NCBI RefSeq assembly: GCF_029643245.1
Contig: NZ_CP116398.1
Coordinates: 4,150,372-4,214,371 of the forward strand
Reading direction: 5' to 3'
Source: Methylomonas sp. EFPC3
GTDB lineage: Bacteria; Pseudomonadota; Gammaproteobacteria; Methylococcales; Methylomonadaceae
DNA length: 64,000 nucleotides
Within the stretch, counting starts at the first letter, position 1; each line of letters begins with the position of its first letter. Positions 18,538-28,128 of this stretch are shown here, in pieces. The position numbers and the translations under genes are program-made. The notes under the pieces were generated by a model. That model saw only the letters and a list, made by a program, of their open reading frames with translations, was not told the origin of the DNA and searched no databases.

Positions 18538-19323
18538 ATGAGCAATTTGATCCATCCAACGGCTTACATCGAAAGCGGTGCGATTTTGGCGGAGAACGTA
18601 CGCGTCGGGCCGTTTGCGGTGGTCGAAGCCGGAGCCAGCGTCGGTTCCGGTAGCCAAATCGGTGCTCATGCCGTCGTCCACGGCCGAGTAAAAATGGGGG
18701 CGAATAATATTCTGCACCCGCATGCCGTATTGGGCGGGCTCCCGCAGGACACCGGTTTTCAGCCGGAAACCGAGTCATGGTTGGAAATCGGCGATGGCAA
18801 CGTGTTCCGGGAAGGTTTTACCGCCCATCGAGCCACCAAGGCCGGTGCGGCGACTATGATCGGGTCAGGTTGTTATTTCATGAATAACAGTCACGTCGCG
18901 CATGATTGCCGGGTTGGCGATAACACCATTTTTGCCAATAACGTGGCGATTGGCGGTCACGTCGAGGTCGGAAATAATGTGTTCATGGGCGGTGCGGTAG
19001 TGGTTCACCAATTTTGCCGGGTCGGGTCTTACGCCATTATCCAAGGTACAACCGGTATCAACATGGACGTGATACCGTTTACGTTGATCGGCGGCCGTCC
19101 GGCAAAGCATTACCGACTGAATATCGTCGGCCTGAGGCGGGCTGGGATTGCTGGCGATAGGCTCAAAGCGCTTTCCGCCGCATTCAGATTGCTAAGAAAT
19201 AAAAAAAGCCTCGATGAATTGCAATCTACCGAAGAACTGCAATACTTAAAAAATTGGTTGGCCGCCGATTCGAAGCGTGGATTGCACGGTTTCATGTCGA
19301 TAGCGCCGACCGATCACGACTAA
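18538..19323 (+). CDS. lpxA: LpxA-type acyl-ACP:UDP-GlcNAc O-acyltransferase
   Basis: 261 residues, the length of E. coli LpxA (262). There is a left-handed hexapeptide helix (IHPTAYIESGAILAENVRVG, GPFAVV, GAHAVVHG, ILHPHAVLGGLPQD), the catalytic His in NNSHVAHDCRVGDNTIFANN, and the C-terminal helical domain beginning NIVGLRRAGI. It would perform the first acylation of lipid A. It starts two bases after xerD rather than in the usual fabZ-lpxA-lpxB cluster, and several loop residues differ from the canonical protein (MNNSH for LMINAH), so it may be a paralogue with a different acyl or sugar preference. Confidence 0.82.
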   Translation: MSNLIHPTAYIESGAILAENVRVGPFAVVEAGASVGSGSQIGAHAVVHGRVKMGANNILHPHAVLGGLPQDTGFQPETESWLEIGDGNVFREGFTAHRATKAGAATMIGSGCYFMNNSHVAHDCRVGDNTIFANNVAIGGHVEVGNNVFMGGAVVVHQFCRVGSYAIIQGTTGINMDVIPFTLIGGRPAKHYRLNIVGLRRAGIAGDRLKALSAAFRLLRNKKSLDELQSTEELQYLKNWLAADSKRGLHGFMSIAPTDHD

Positions 19324-19407
19324 AGGGAGCTAGGCCCGTTGAGAACCGCGATTTATCCGGTTCCGCACTTCGGGCAGCGATTCGGCACACAGCCAGAAAT
19401 AACCGCC

Positions 19408-19830
19408 ATGAAAATACACGTAATCGATAATGCCGGGCAAATAGAGCCATTGCTGCTGATGGCTGAGGCCGAAGTGGCGTTCTATACCGACGAGATACAG
19501 GCGCTAAATGCCGCGGAACAGGATAAGCCTGGGCTGATTTTGTTGAATTATGCGTTACGCGAAGCTGATACCGCCGAATATACCGGTTTGTTGTTGAATG
19601 CCGCTCCGGCCAGCAATATTGTGATCATTGGCAACGATCTGGCTACGGAGCAAGTGGTCAGTTGCGTGTTGGCTGGAGCCAAGGGCTACCAAAACAGCGA
19701 TTCGCTGGCGCTTTATATCAATCGCATGATTCGGGCGGTAGCTGCCGGCGAAGCGTGGTTAGGGCGTAAGCTCGTCGCCAGTTTATTGGATGCGGTGCAT
19801 AAAGCTTGTGTCGGCCAGGACGCATTGTAA
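19408..19830 (+). CDS. Degenerate NarL-type receiver protein without output domain
   Basis: 140 residues aligned by eye to NarL/LuxR-type receivers: MKIHVIDNAG at the start, LILLNYALREADTAEYTGLL, IVIIGNDLATEQVV, VLAGAKGYQNSDSLALYINR and MIRAVAAGEAWLGRKLVASL at the end. The position normally held by the phospho-accepting Asp (LLDL) is Asn (LLNY), and the conserved Lys loop (GYLLKD) reads GYQNSD. The protein stops where the linker to the HTH would begin. It therefore looks like a non-phosphorylatable, DNA-binding-free pseudo-receiver. The ATG at 19408 was chosen over a start 23 codons earlier that adds unrelated sequence. Confidence 0.7.
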   Translation: MKIHVIDNAGQIEPLLLMAEAEVAFYTDEIQALNAAEQDKPGLILLNYALREADTAEYTGLLLNAAPASNIVIIGNDLATEQVVSCVLAGAKGYQNSDSLALYINRMIRAVAAGEAWLGRKLVASLLDAVHKACVGQDAL

Positions 19831-19831
19831 G

Positions 19832-21970
19832 TTAGTAGTGTAATCCTAGTTCGAAGTAAAACATTTGACCGCTGATCGGCAGGTTATAAGGATAACTGGC
19901 GGTTGCCGGTTCCGTGCCGTCAGAGTCCAACAAATTGCGGGCCGAGGCTGTCAAATCCAAATATCCCATCAGTTTTTTCGCATTCAGCGTCAAGTCCAAC
20001 GTCTCATAATCTTTTAACAGCCGGGTATCTCCCGGACTGCTTAGTCTGTGGCCGATCCAGTTGATCTGGGTTTGAATTTGCCATTTCGGCAGAAAGTTCC
20101 AGGCCAGCGCCGAATACACGTGGTGTTCCGGCACGTTGCTGACGCGAGTGTGCGTCGCTTCGTTGCGGGCGAATTGCCAGGCATAGTTACCGCGCAAATT
20201 CCAATCCGGCAGAAACTTCCAGTCCCACTCGAACTCGCTGCCATAGCCGTCCTGTCCGGATGTGTTTTGCTCGGTCAGTGTGGTCGAACTGGCGATAGGT
20301 CCGCTGATCAGGTCGTGGATTTCGTAATGGTACAAATTCAGCGCCGTTCTGAGCGTTTTGCTCGGATGATAATCGAACGCCAATTCCGTGGTGGCGATGG
20401 TTTCCGGACTCAAACTCGGATTGCCTAGAAATAGCGTGCTGTTTTGTTGGTATTGCTCCAAAAAGCTCGGCGCCCGGTAAGCTTGGCCGTAAAGCAATTT
20501 GCTGGTGAACTGTTCGTTGACATCCCAAACCAGCGCCGCCCTTGGGTTAAGCGTGCTGCCGAAGTCGGAATAGTGGTCGAAGCGCAGACCCGTGGTCAAA
20601 TGCCAATCCGGGGCAAACTGCCATTCGTCTTGAAACGCTGTGGACCAGATATCGCGGTGTTGGTCGTCCAGAAACGTGAAAGGCGTCCCGGTCAGATTTT
20701 GCAGCGGACCACCCAGGCTGGTGATGCCGGCGCCGTAATTGCGGGCCTCCTCGGTGTTTAGCTCCTCGTAGCGGAAGCCGGCGATCATCCTGATGATATG
20801 GTTGGAAAAGCCCTTGTAAATACTGGTCAGTTCGAAACTGGGTACCGTATTTTTAAAACCGGCGACGAAGCGCAGGCCATTAGGAAACGGCACCAAGGCA
20901 TTGATCAATGCCGGTTGTCCGGTGACGTTGCCGCTGGCATCCAATGGTAGTATCGATCCGGGAGGAAAGCCGTAAATATCTGCTGAAACGTCCGTATGCA
21001 AGAAACTGGCGTGGGCCTGCAACTCCCAATCCTGAAAATCGTCTTCGGTCGAATAACGAATGTCGGCGAGATAGTTGCTGCCGTTGCCTTTGCCGCGGTT
21101 ATCCAAAGCGCCGAAAGCCCCGGATCTAAAACCGTAATCCGATTCGTTGAAGGCCCAGAAACCCAAATCCCAATGTTTGCGTTGCAGATTCAGATGGCCG
21201 TTCCAGCGTTCGTTTTGAGTTTGCATTGGCCCCGGCGCCAGGGAAGCGCGGGTCGACAGCAACTGGTCGATCTGGCTTTGCGCATCGGCTTTGATGATTC
21301 GGTCCGGGTCTACCCCATTGTGGCTGTATTGCAGGCTACCGGCCACGTCCCAGCCCTGCCATTTACCGCCGTATTGGCCCCAGGCGCTCTTGGTGTCGGC
21401 GTTGCCGCCGCGGGCGCCCACGTTAAATCCGTCGATGTCGGCCGCTTTTTTGGTGACGATATTGATGACGCCGGCGAAGGCGTCGGCACCGTAAAGCGCG
21501 GAACCCGGCCCGCGAATCACCTCGACGCGTTGAATGTTCTCCACCGGCATGATCATGCCGGCCATGTGGGTGCCTTGGTAAGGTAACGAAAAGCGGGTGC
21601 CGTTGATCATCAGCAATACTTCGGAATTGGTCTCGTTGCGGATGCCGCGCATGGTGTAGCTGTAATCGTTGGTCACAGGTTGGATCGTGACATGCATGCC
21701 GGGCACGGTTTCCAGAACTTCATGCAAATCGGTGGCGCCCATCGCCGCGATTTGTTCGGCGGTAATAACGCTGGTGACCGCTGCGGATTGGGCGATCGGT
21801 TTGGATGTGCCTGACGCGATTGTTACCGATATATTGGCCAACTCCGCCGGCGACATATCCAGTAAATCGTTCATGCTTTTGTCGGCGTGTGCCGCTTGGC
21901 TAATCAAGGTAAGCCATAAACCAGGTTTGAACAGCCGTTTTTTCAAAGCACCAGACATAACAAATCTCAT
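19832..21970 (-). CDS. TonB-dependent outer membrane receptor
   Basis: 712 residues with a signal peptide ending near QAAHA, then a plug domain (about 45-160: TSVITAEQIAAMGATDLHEV, MRGIRNETNSEVLLMINGTR, VENIQRVEVIRGPGSALYGA, DAFAGVINIVTKK) and a long beta-barrel ending in the aromatic GQMFYFELGLHY. Substrate unknown. The ATG at 21970 overlaps the GGDEF-EAL stop (ATGA), so it is the third gene of a YfiR / GGDEF-EAL / receptor operon; an ATG four codons later is the alternative. The 19-residue N-terminal insertion LLDMSPAELANISVTIASG is typical of receptors found with such signalling genes. Confidence 0.92.
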   Translation of the reverse strand: MRFVMSGALKKRLFKPGLWLTLISQAAHADKSMNDLLDMSPAELANISVTIASGTSKPIAQSAAVTSVITAEQIAAMGATDLHEVLETVPGMHVTIQPVTNDYSYTMRGIRNETNSEVLLMINGTRFSLPYQGTHMAGMIMPVENIQRVEVIRGPGSALYGADAFAGVINIVTKKAADIDGFNVGARGGNADTKSAWGQYGGKWQGWDVAGSLQYSHNGVDPDRIIKADAQSQIDQLLSTRASLAPGPMQTQNERWNGHLNLQRKHWDLGFWAFNESDYGFRSGAFGALDNRGKGNGSNYLADIRYSTEDDFQDWELQAHASFLHTDVSADIYGFPPGSILPLDASGNVTGQPALINALVPFPNGLRFVAGFKNTVPSFELTSIYKGFSNHIIRMIAGFRYEELNTEEARNYGAGITSLGGPLQNLTGTPFTFLDDQHRDIWSTAFQDEWQFAPDWHLTTGLRFDHYSDFGSTLNPRAALVWDVNEQFTSKLLYGQAYRAPSFLEQYQQNSTLFLGNPSLSPETIATTELAFDYHPSKTLRTALNLYHYEIHDLISGPIASSTTLTEQNTSGQDGYGSEFEWDWKFLPDWNLRGNYAWQFARNEATHTRVSNVPEHHVYSALAWNFLPKWQIQTQINWIGHRLSSPGDTRLLKDYETLDLTLNAKKLMGYLDLTASARNLLDSDGTEPATASYPYNLPISGQMFYFELGLHY

Positions 21971-24327
21971 AAGTCCCGTAGGGGCACCGGCTTGGCGATG
22001 CCGTAACCTTGCGCGTAATTGACGCCCAGGGTTTGCAGTAAATCAAAGATAGACTCGTTTTCGACAAATTCGGCAATTGTTTTCTTACCCATCACGTGCG
22101 CCACTTCGTTGATCGACTTGACCATCGTCAGATCCACTCGATCTTCCACAATGTCTTTGACGAACAAACCGTCAATTTTCAGATAGTCGACCGGCAGGTT
22201 TTTCAAATAAGCAAATGAAGACAAGCCGCTGCCGAAATCGTCTAAAGAAAACGAGCAACCTTTGCCGCGCAGCGATTCCATGAATTGGCGGGCGTAAGAC
22301 AGGTTGCTGATCGCCGCGGTCTCGGTGATCTCGAAACAGATTTTCTCGGTCGGAATTCGCCATTTCTGGAATTGTTCGCCGATGAAACCCAGCATGGTTT
22401 GGTCCGACAGTGACAGACCGGACAGGTTGACCGAGCACATTTCCAGGCGCTGCAACAAATCCGGTGTCGTTGCCAAATACTCGAACAGCGAGGAAATGAC
22501 CCAGCGGTCCAGCGGCGGAGCCATGTTGTAGCGTTCCGCCGCCGGCAGAAATGCGCCGGGCGGGATGATTTTGCCCTGGTCGTCGCGGTAGCGGATCAGG
22601 GTTTCGAAGTGTAAGGCCTCGTGGTTGTGATTCACCGGCACGATCAACTGGCCGAACAATTGGAAGCGATTTTGTTCGATACCCAATCGAATCTTCTCGA
22701 CCCATTGCATTTCGCCCTGGCGCAAGGTTAATTCCTCGTCGTCCGGGCTGAACACATGCACCCGGTTCCGGCCTTTTTCTTTCGCCGCATAACAGGCGGC
22801 GTCGGCTTCCTTCAACACGTCGACCGCATTGCCGCTGGACCGGTTGATGGGGGCTACGCCGATGCTGACGCCGATGCTGAAGCTGCGGTTTTCCCAGGCG
22901 AACTGAAAGTCGCAAATCGCATTTCGCAATTTTTCGCCGGTGATGACAGCCTGATCCAGAGAGCAGTACGACATCAAAATACCGAATTCGTCGCCGCCCA
23001 AGCGGGCCAGGATATCCATCTTGCGCACTTGTTGTCGTAATAACTCGCCAAGCTGCCGTAACAATTCGTCGCCGGCCAGATGGCCGCAGGTATCGTTGAC
23101 GATCTTGAATTGGTCCAAATCAAGGTAACACAACACGTGGGCGCTGTTGTCGTTTTGGGCTTGCAACACCAGATTCTGGATATGGATGTCGAATTGGCGG
23201 CGGTTGACCAGGCCGGTCAGTTCGTCGTGGCTGGCCTGGTAAGCGATTTTTTCCGACAGTCGGCGGGTTTCGGTAATGTCTTCGCACACCAGCAACATAT
23301 GCGGCAGATTGTTTTCGTCCTTGACCAGGCGCGCCGTTTCCCTGACCCAAATCGTATTGCCGTTGCGGCAAACGATGCGGCTTTCCAGTTTGTGTACCTG
23401 CTCCGGGTGGTCGCGGCAAATTTGCAGGAACTGGTTGCAGTTGCCGATATCCTCCGGGTGAGAGAAGGCGAATAACGAACAACCCTGCAATTCTTCGACC
23501 CCCAAACCCAACTGTCGGGCGCCGAAGCGGTTGACCGAGATAATTTGGCCGTCCAAGTCCAGGTTGAATACCATCGTCGGGTTATTGTCGTAGAGCGCCT
23601 GATAGTTGTTTTTGACGCTGACCAGCGCCTTGTTCTGAGTTTCGACGGTATCCAGCATGTCGTTGAAAGCGTCCACCAGGATGCCCATTTCGTCGCTGCT
23701 GTGTTTTTCGGCGCGTAACGAATAATCGTGGTCGCGGCTGACTTTCTGCGCAGTACGCGCCAACTGGGAAATGGGCTTGGCGACCCGGTTCAGCAACGGC
23801 GCCGTCAGCAAAAAGGTGATGAACAATGCGACGAACAGGACCAACAGCACCACGCCGACGAATTTCAACTCCCGCCAGAAGGCGGTGCTGAGGTCGGACG
23901 ACAAATACACCGCACCGATGATCTCGCCGTCGAGCAACATCGGTTGGTAAACGTACAAGGACAATTGGTCGAAGTGGGTATATAAACCTTGTTGGCTGGC
24001 CGGACACTGGTTCGCCGGATTGTCCAGTGCGGTAAACAGTCCGCCCGCCTTGTCGTATAAGCAAGCGCTGCGCACATCGGGCAGATTGGCTAAAGAGGCC
24101 AGGTTTTCCTTGGCCAGATTGGCGTCGTCGAACATCACCGCCGCGATACTGCGGTTGGCGATCAGCCCGGCGACGGCCAGCAGGTCGTCTTGGGCCTTGC
24201 GTTTGACGTCGCTGATATTGATCGTCACCAGAATCACCAGCGCCAGCAGCATCGAGAACAAACTGGATGTGATCGCGATCGTAAACAGCTTGGATTTGAT
24301 CGACAGTCGAGCGAAAAACTTACTCAA
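21967..24327 (-). CDS. Membrane HAMP-PAS-GGDEF-EAL cyclic-di-GMP enzyme
   Basis: 786 residues: a first helix at 15-35, a periplasmic sensor region (about 36-155), a second helix, HAMP (about 175-235), PAS (about 240-355), GGDEF (about 375-535) and EAL (about 545-786). The cyclase motif GGDEF is intact with an inhibitory RKMD site five residues before it. The EAL motif reads ETL (FETLIRYRD) with DDFGSGLSSFAYL and LKIDGLFVKD kept, compatible with phosphodiesterase activity. It begins at TTG 24327 with a strong GGGAGGAGAGC site and overlaps the YfiR gene by eight bases. The operon suggests YfiR-type periplasmic control. Confidence 0.93.
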   Translation of the reverse strand: MSKFFARLSIKSKLFTIAITSSLFSMLLALVILVTINISDVKRKAQDDLLAVAGLIANRSIAAVMFDDANLAKENLASLANLPDVRSACLYDKAGGLFTALDNPANQCPASQQGLYTHFDQLSLYVYQPMLLDGEIIGAVYLSSDLSTAFWRELKFVGVVLLVLFVALFITFLLTAPLLNRVAKPISQLARTAQKVSRDHDYSLRAEKHSSDEMGILVDAFNDMLDTVETQNKALVSVKNNYQALYDNNPTMVFNLDLDGQIISVNRFGARQLGLGVEELQGCSLFAFSHPEDIGNCNQFLQICRDHPEQVHKLESRIVCRNGNTIWVRETARLVKDENNLPHMLLVCEDITETRRLSEKIAYQASHDELTGLVNRRQFDIHIQNLVLQAQNDNSAHVLCYLDLDQFKIVNDTCGHLAGDELLRQLGELLRQQVRKMDILARLGGDEFGILMSYCSLDQAVITGEKLRNAICDFQFAWENRSFSIGVSIGVAPINRSSGNAVDVLKEADAACYAAKEKGRNRVHVFSPDDEELTLRQGEMQWVEKIRLGIEQNRFQLFGQLIVPVNHNHEALHFETLIRYRDDQGKIIPPGAFLPAAERYNMAPPLDRWVISSLFEYLATTPDLLQRLEMCSVNLSGLSLSDQTMLGFIGEQFQKWRIPTEKICFEITETAAISNLSYARQFMESLRGKGCSFSLDDFGSGLSSFAYLKNLPVDYLKIDGLFVKDIVEDRVDLTMVKSINEVAHVMGKKTIAEFVENESIFDLLQTLGVNYAQGYGIAKPVPLRDL

Positions 24328-24901
24328 GCTCTCCTCCCTCGACCAATGTGGCGACTTCGATCAGTTTGGCGCTGACGTTCAGGCCGTTTTTTTTCAACGC
24401 TTTCAGGTTGATATGCAATTTGACTTTGGTGTCGTCCAACACAAAGCCGATCATGCCGCCGGATTCGGCAAAAAACGGCTGACTGCTGACCGTCAGCGCC
24501 GTTTTAAACGAACCGACAGTTAACACCCCTGCCACGGGCTGTTCGGGGCGCAGGTCCGGATTATCGAAATAGGCGATGTCGCAATCGCGCGCCTGTTTGG
24601 CAGAGTCGAAATGGATCAGCTTGATCGGCTTATCCTGAGCGGTTTTGCTTTCCAGCGGATCAAGCAAGTGGCCGAACGGATCGTTGCCGATAATGCAAAT
24701 GTTGAACGTGGGGCTGGCTTTGGCCGGCCAGGTAATGAACTTGGTGAAATTATAGAGATAGGCCGCTTTAACCTTGTATTCCAATTCGTTGTCGTCGGCG
24801 TGTGCTTCCTGAGCGATAACGCAGCACAGGAAGCTCCAGCCGAATGCGACGCAAATGCGCCGCAGTGTCCGCGCCTCAGCGAGAGAAAAAACGGAAACCA
24901 A
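24320..24901 (-). CDS. YfiR-family periplasmic regulator (DUF4154)
   Basis: 193 residues with a signal peptide ending around AHADDNE. The family motifs LEYKVKAAYLYNFTKFITWP and FNICIIGNDPFGHLLD are present, with the C-terminal FFAESGGMIGFVLDDTKVKL and HINLKALKKNGLNVSAKLIE. In Pseudomonas YfiR represses the diguanylate cyclase YfiN from the periplasm; here it precedes a HAMP-GGDEF-EAL protein. The only plausible start is TTG at 24901, preceded by GGCAGGCAATAAC. It heads the operon. Confidence 0.88.
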   Translation of the reverse strand: MVSVFSLAEARTLRRICVAFGWSFLCCVIAQEAHADDNELEYKVKAAYLYNFTKFITWPAKASPTFNICIIGNDPFGHLLDPLESKTAQDKPIKLIHFDSAKQARDCDIAYFDNPDLRPEQPVAGVLTVGSFKTALTVSSQPFFAESGGMIGFVLDDTKVKLHINLKALKKNGLNVSAKLIEVATLVEGGELE

Positions 24902-24947
24902 GTTATTGCCTGCCGAAAAAAATCATGGGGCAAGGATAGTTGAAAAA

Positions 24948-26249
24948 TCACTGGCTGCAGAAAAAAGCCCGTAGCGCGCGGATCATATAGCCGTGGTCCA
25001 AAACCCCGGCACTTTCGCGGATACTGTGCATGGCCCACATGGGCGAGCCGACGTCCACGCTGCGCACGCCCAGTTTCGCCGAGGCAATCGGGCCGATCGT
25101 ACTGCCGCAGGGGAGGTCGCCGCGGTGCGCGTATTTCTGGTAGGGCACGTCCGCGTCGCGGCAAAACCGGATGAATTCGGCTTCCGACACGCATTCCGAG
25201 GCATAGCGGTGGTTAACGTTAATCTTGATGGCCGGGCCGTGATTGACGATGACTTTATGGCCGGGTTCGTAGGCGCCGGGAAAGCCGGGCTGGTAAGCGT
25301 GAGCCATATCGGCGCTGACCATAAAGCTGTTGGCCAGGGCGCGGCGGTAGCCGTCGGCGCGGTCGCAGCAGTCGGTGGCGATACGTTCCAGCACGTCCGG
25401 CAAAAAACTGCCTGCCGCGCCTTTACAGCTCTCGCTACCGATCTCTTCGTGGTCGAAAAAGGCGCAGACCAGCGTATTCCCGCTATTCAGTACCGAAGCG
25501 TCCAACATCGCCGTCAAACCTGCGTGGCAAGACGCCAGATTATCCAGCTGGCTGTCGGCGTAGAATAAGCGATCGGTGCCCCAGAATACGCCTTTTTGGG
25601 TGTCGTAGACGTTCAATTCCCAACTCAACAGACTGTCGCCGTCGATGCCGGCAGAGTCGGCCAACAGCTGGCGAAAATAATTAGCAGGCAATTGTTCGGC
25701 AGCGCTGGCCAATATCAAGGCCAACTCGTTTTGCTTTTGCAGTTTCAAGCCGTCTTCGTTAACGCCGCGGTTCATATGAATCGCCAGATTCGGCAAGCGC
25801 AACAGCGGTTGGTCGAAGCGCAGCAAACGGCTGCCGACGCTGCCGTCCGCCTGACTGAATGCGATACGGCCGGCCAGACTGAGATCGCGGTCGGTAAAAG
25901 TTGCCAGAATCGGCCCGCCGTAAATTTCGACGGCCAGACGCTGAATTTTGTCGGATTCCAACACCGGCTGCGGTTTGACCCGCAATCCGGGCGAGTCGGT
26001 GTGGGCGCCGAGCAGCTTAAAGCCTTTGCTGGCCAAGTCTTCCCGACCCAAAACGAAGGTGACCACTGAAGAGTCGTCTCGAATCACGTAATAACGGCCT
26101 CCGGCACTCAAACTCCAGGCGTCGCCCTCGTGCAGGCGCTGAAACTGAAACGCCTGCAGGCGTTGTTCGATGCAGGCTGCCGCATGCCAGGGGCTGGGGC
26201 TGGCGTCGATAAAGTCCAATAAATCCTGTACTTGCCGGTGTGCGCTCAT
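24948..26249 (-). CDS. apeB: M18-family aspartyl aminopeptidase
   Basis: 433-residue zinc aminopeptidase of the dodecameric M18 family, which removes N-terminal acidic residues. Metal and catalytic motifs are [56 protein letters not shown] and the C-terminal [19 protein letters not shown]. The ATG at 26249 forms an ATGA overlap with msrB, giving an msrB-apeB pair. A longer reading of 13 more codons would run into msrB and is not preferred. Confidence 0.93.
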   Translation of the reverse strand: MSAHRQVQDLLDFIDASPSPWHAAACIEQRLQAFQFQRLHEGDAWSLSAGGRYYVIRDDSSVVTFVLGREDLASKGFKLLGAHTDSPGLRVKPQPVLESDKIQRLAVEIYGGPILATFTDRDLSLAGRIAFSQADGSVGSRLLRFDQPLLRLPNLAIHMNRGVNEDGLKLQKQNELALILASAAEQLPANYFRQLLADSAGIDGDSLLSWELNVYDTQKGVFWGTDRLFYADSQLDNLASCHAGLTAMLDASVLNSGNTLVCAFFDHEEIGSESCKGAAGSFLPDVLERIATDCCDRADGYRRALANSFMVSADMAHAYQPGFPGAYEPGHKVIVNHGPAIKINVNHRYASECVSEAEFIRFCRDADVPYQKYAHRGDLPCGSTIGPIASAKLGVRSVDVGSPMWAMHSIRESAGVLDHGYMIRALRAFFCSQ

Positions 26250-26641
26250 GTTTTCTTGTCCAGAGTTAACGCCACCGAATTGATGCAATAGCGCAATCCG
26301 GTCGGTAACGGGCCGTCTTCGAATACGTGGCCGAGATGGGCGCCGCAGGAATGGCAGGTCACTTCGGTACGGCGCATGCCGTGGCTGGTATCGAGGTGCT
26401 CGTCCAAGCTCTCGTCATGCAGCGGATTCCAAAAACTGGGCCAGCCGCAGCCGGAGTGGAATTTATGTTCCGAGTCGAACAAGGCCGCGCCGCAACAGAC
26501 GCAACGGTAGATACCGTCGTCTTCACAATCGGTGTATTTGCCGGTGAACGGCGGTTCGGTACCTTTTTCGCGGCAGACGCGGTATTGTTCCGGCGTCAGC
26601 TTTTCGCGCCAATATTTTTCCGGATCGTTTGAGTCGGTCAT
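26246..26641 (-). CDS. msrB: Peptide methionine-R-sulfoxide reductase MsrB
   Basis: 131 residues; reduces methionine-R-sulfoxide in proteins. Zinc ligands CVCCGA and CHSCGA, the substrate motif SGCGWPSFW and the catalytic Cys in [11 protein letters not shown] are all present. The ATG at 26641 ([11 protein letters not shown]) is chosen over one six codons upstream. It overlaps apeB by four bases. Confidence 0.96.
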   Translation of the reverse strand: MTDSNDPEKYWREKLTPEQYRVCREKGTEPPFTGKYTDCEDDGIYRCVCCGAALFDSEHKFHSGCGWPSFWNPLHDESLDEHLDTSHGMRRTEVTCHSCGAHLGHVFEDGPLPTGLRYCINSVALTLDKKT

Positions 26642-26730
26642 GGTGGCTATCCATATCAACGGGAGTCGACGGCCATTGTACTCAGTCTTCAGCGCTTGCT
26701 GAAGGCGGACAAATATTTTGGTTGATAATG

Positions 26731-26744
26731 TTAGAGAATTCTAA
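26731..26744. promoter_or_regulatory. BigR/SqrR-like operator before the sulfide oxidation genes
   Basis: TTAGAGAATTCTAA is TTAGA-N4-TCTAA, the same inverted repeat as the BigR operator core TTAGAATATTCTAA recognised by sulfide/persulfide-sensing ArsR-family repressors. It overlaps the upstream side of a candidate promoter with TTGGTC (26751-26756) and TATAAC (26773-26778), 16 bases apart. No bigR gene lies in the window, so the regulator is inferred. Confidence 0.5.
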
Positions 26745-26841
26745 TATTCTTTGGTCACATGGTTTTGCGGCGTATAACTACAATTATTCGATAAAGAGAC
26801 CGTAATTTCGTGTTTATCTGAATATCAGCGAGGAGATTGTC

Positions 26842-28119
26842 ATGGCAAGAATCGTAGTGTTGGGTGCAGGCATCGGTGGCGTGCCGATGGCTTACGAAAT
26901 GAAGGAAACGGTGGGCAAACAGCATGAAGTGGTGGTGATTTCCGATTCGCCGACCTTCCATTTCGTACCTTCCAATCCCTGGGTGCCGCCGAAATGGCGC
27001 AAACCGGAAGATTTGAAAATCGAATTGGCGCCGGTGATGGCAAAAAAAGGCATCACCTTCATCCAAAAGGCAGCCACTAAGGTCGATCCGCTAAACAATA
27101 AAGTCGATCTGGCCGACGGTAGTGCGGTCGAATACGACTATCTGATCATCGCTACCGGTCCGCGTCTGGCCTTCGACGAGGTGCCCGGTTTGGGGCCGCA
27201 TGGCGGACATACTTCATCGGTGTGCCATGTCGATCACGCGGCGTTGGCCGCCGAAGACTGGGACCGCTTCATGGCCGATCCCGGCCCCATCGTGATCGGG
27301 GCGGTGCAAGGCGCTTCCTGCTTCGGTCCCGCCTACGAATACATGATGATCATCGAAACCGAGTTACGCAAACGCAAGATCCGCGACAAGGTGCCTATGA
27401 CCTTCGTCACTTCCGAACCTTACATCGGTCACTTGGGCCTGGGCGGCGTCGGCGACACCAAAGGCTTGTTGGAAAGCGCATTACGCGACAAGACCATCAA
27501 ATGGATCACCAACGCCAAGGTCGACAAGATCGAAGCCGGCATGATGTATGTCACCGAAGTCGACGAAGATGGCAACGAAAAGAAGAAGCACGAACTGCCG
27601 TTCAAGCATTCGATGATGCTGCCGGCGTTCACCGGCGTCGATGCGGTGCGGCATTGCGGCGCGGAAGGTCTGACCAATCCGCGCGGTTTCGTCATCGTCG
27701 ACGAACACCAGCGTAACCCGACCTATAAAAACATTTATTCGGTCGGCGTCTGCGTAGCCTTGCCGCCGGTGGAAAAAACCCCGGTGCCGACCGGTACGCC
27801 GAAAACCGGTTATATGATCGAATCGATGGTGACGGCAACGGCCCATAACATCCGCGACGAACTGGACGGCAAACAACCGACCGACAAGCCCAGTTTGAGC
27901 GCGCTATGTCTGGCCGATCTCGGCGATACCGGCGTGGCGTTTTTGGCCGTACCGCAAATTCCGCCCCGCAACACGACTTGGTCGAATCACGGCAAATGGG
28001 TGCATCTAGCCAAAATTGCCTTCGAAAAATACTTCATGCGCAAGATTAGAAAAGGCATCAGCGAGCCGTTCTACGAGCGGATGATGCTGAAATTCATGGG
28101 CGTCGTCCGCCTGAAATAG
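26842..28119 (+). CDS. sqr: Sulfide:quinone oxidoreductase
   Basis: 425-residue FAD enzyme oxidising sulfide to polysulfide or persulfide with electrons to quinone, peripheral to the membrane. The FAD motif VLGAGIGGVPMAYE (6-19), ATGPRLAFDEVPGLG and NIYSVGVCVALPP are visible. Cysteines fall at 128, 160 (GASCFGPAYEY) and 356 (SALCLADLG), the positions I recall for the catalytic cysteines of Acidithiobacillus SQR. The C-terminal amphipathic end is rich in Lys/Arg and aromatic residues. GAGGAGATTGTC precedes the ATG. A DUF2892 membrane protein follows by nine bases, and a BigR-like inverted repeat lies upstream. Confidence 0.92.
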   Translation: MARIVVLGAGIGGVPMAYEMKETVGKQHEVVVISDSPTFHFVPSNPWVPPKWRKPEDLKIELAPVMAKKGITFIQKAATKVDPLNNKVDLADGSAVEYDYLIIATGPRLAFDEVPGLGPHGGHTSSVCHVDHAALAAEDWDRFMADPGPIVIGAVQGASCFGPAYEYMMIIETELRKRKIRDKVPMTFVTSEPYIGHLGLGGVGDTKGLLESALRDKTIKWITNAKVDKIEAGMMYVTEVDEDGNEKKKHELPFKHSMMLPAFTGVDAVRHCGAEGLTNPRGFVIVDEHQRNPTYKNIYSVGVCVALPPVEKTPVPTGTPKTGYMIESMVTATAHNIRDELDGKQPTDKPSLSALCLADLGDTGVAFLAVPQIPPRNTTWSNHGKWVHLAKIAFEKYFMRKIRKGISEPFYERMMLKFMGVVRLK

Positions 28120-28128
28120 GAGGTGCTT

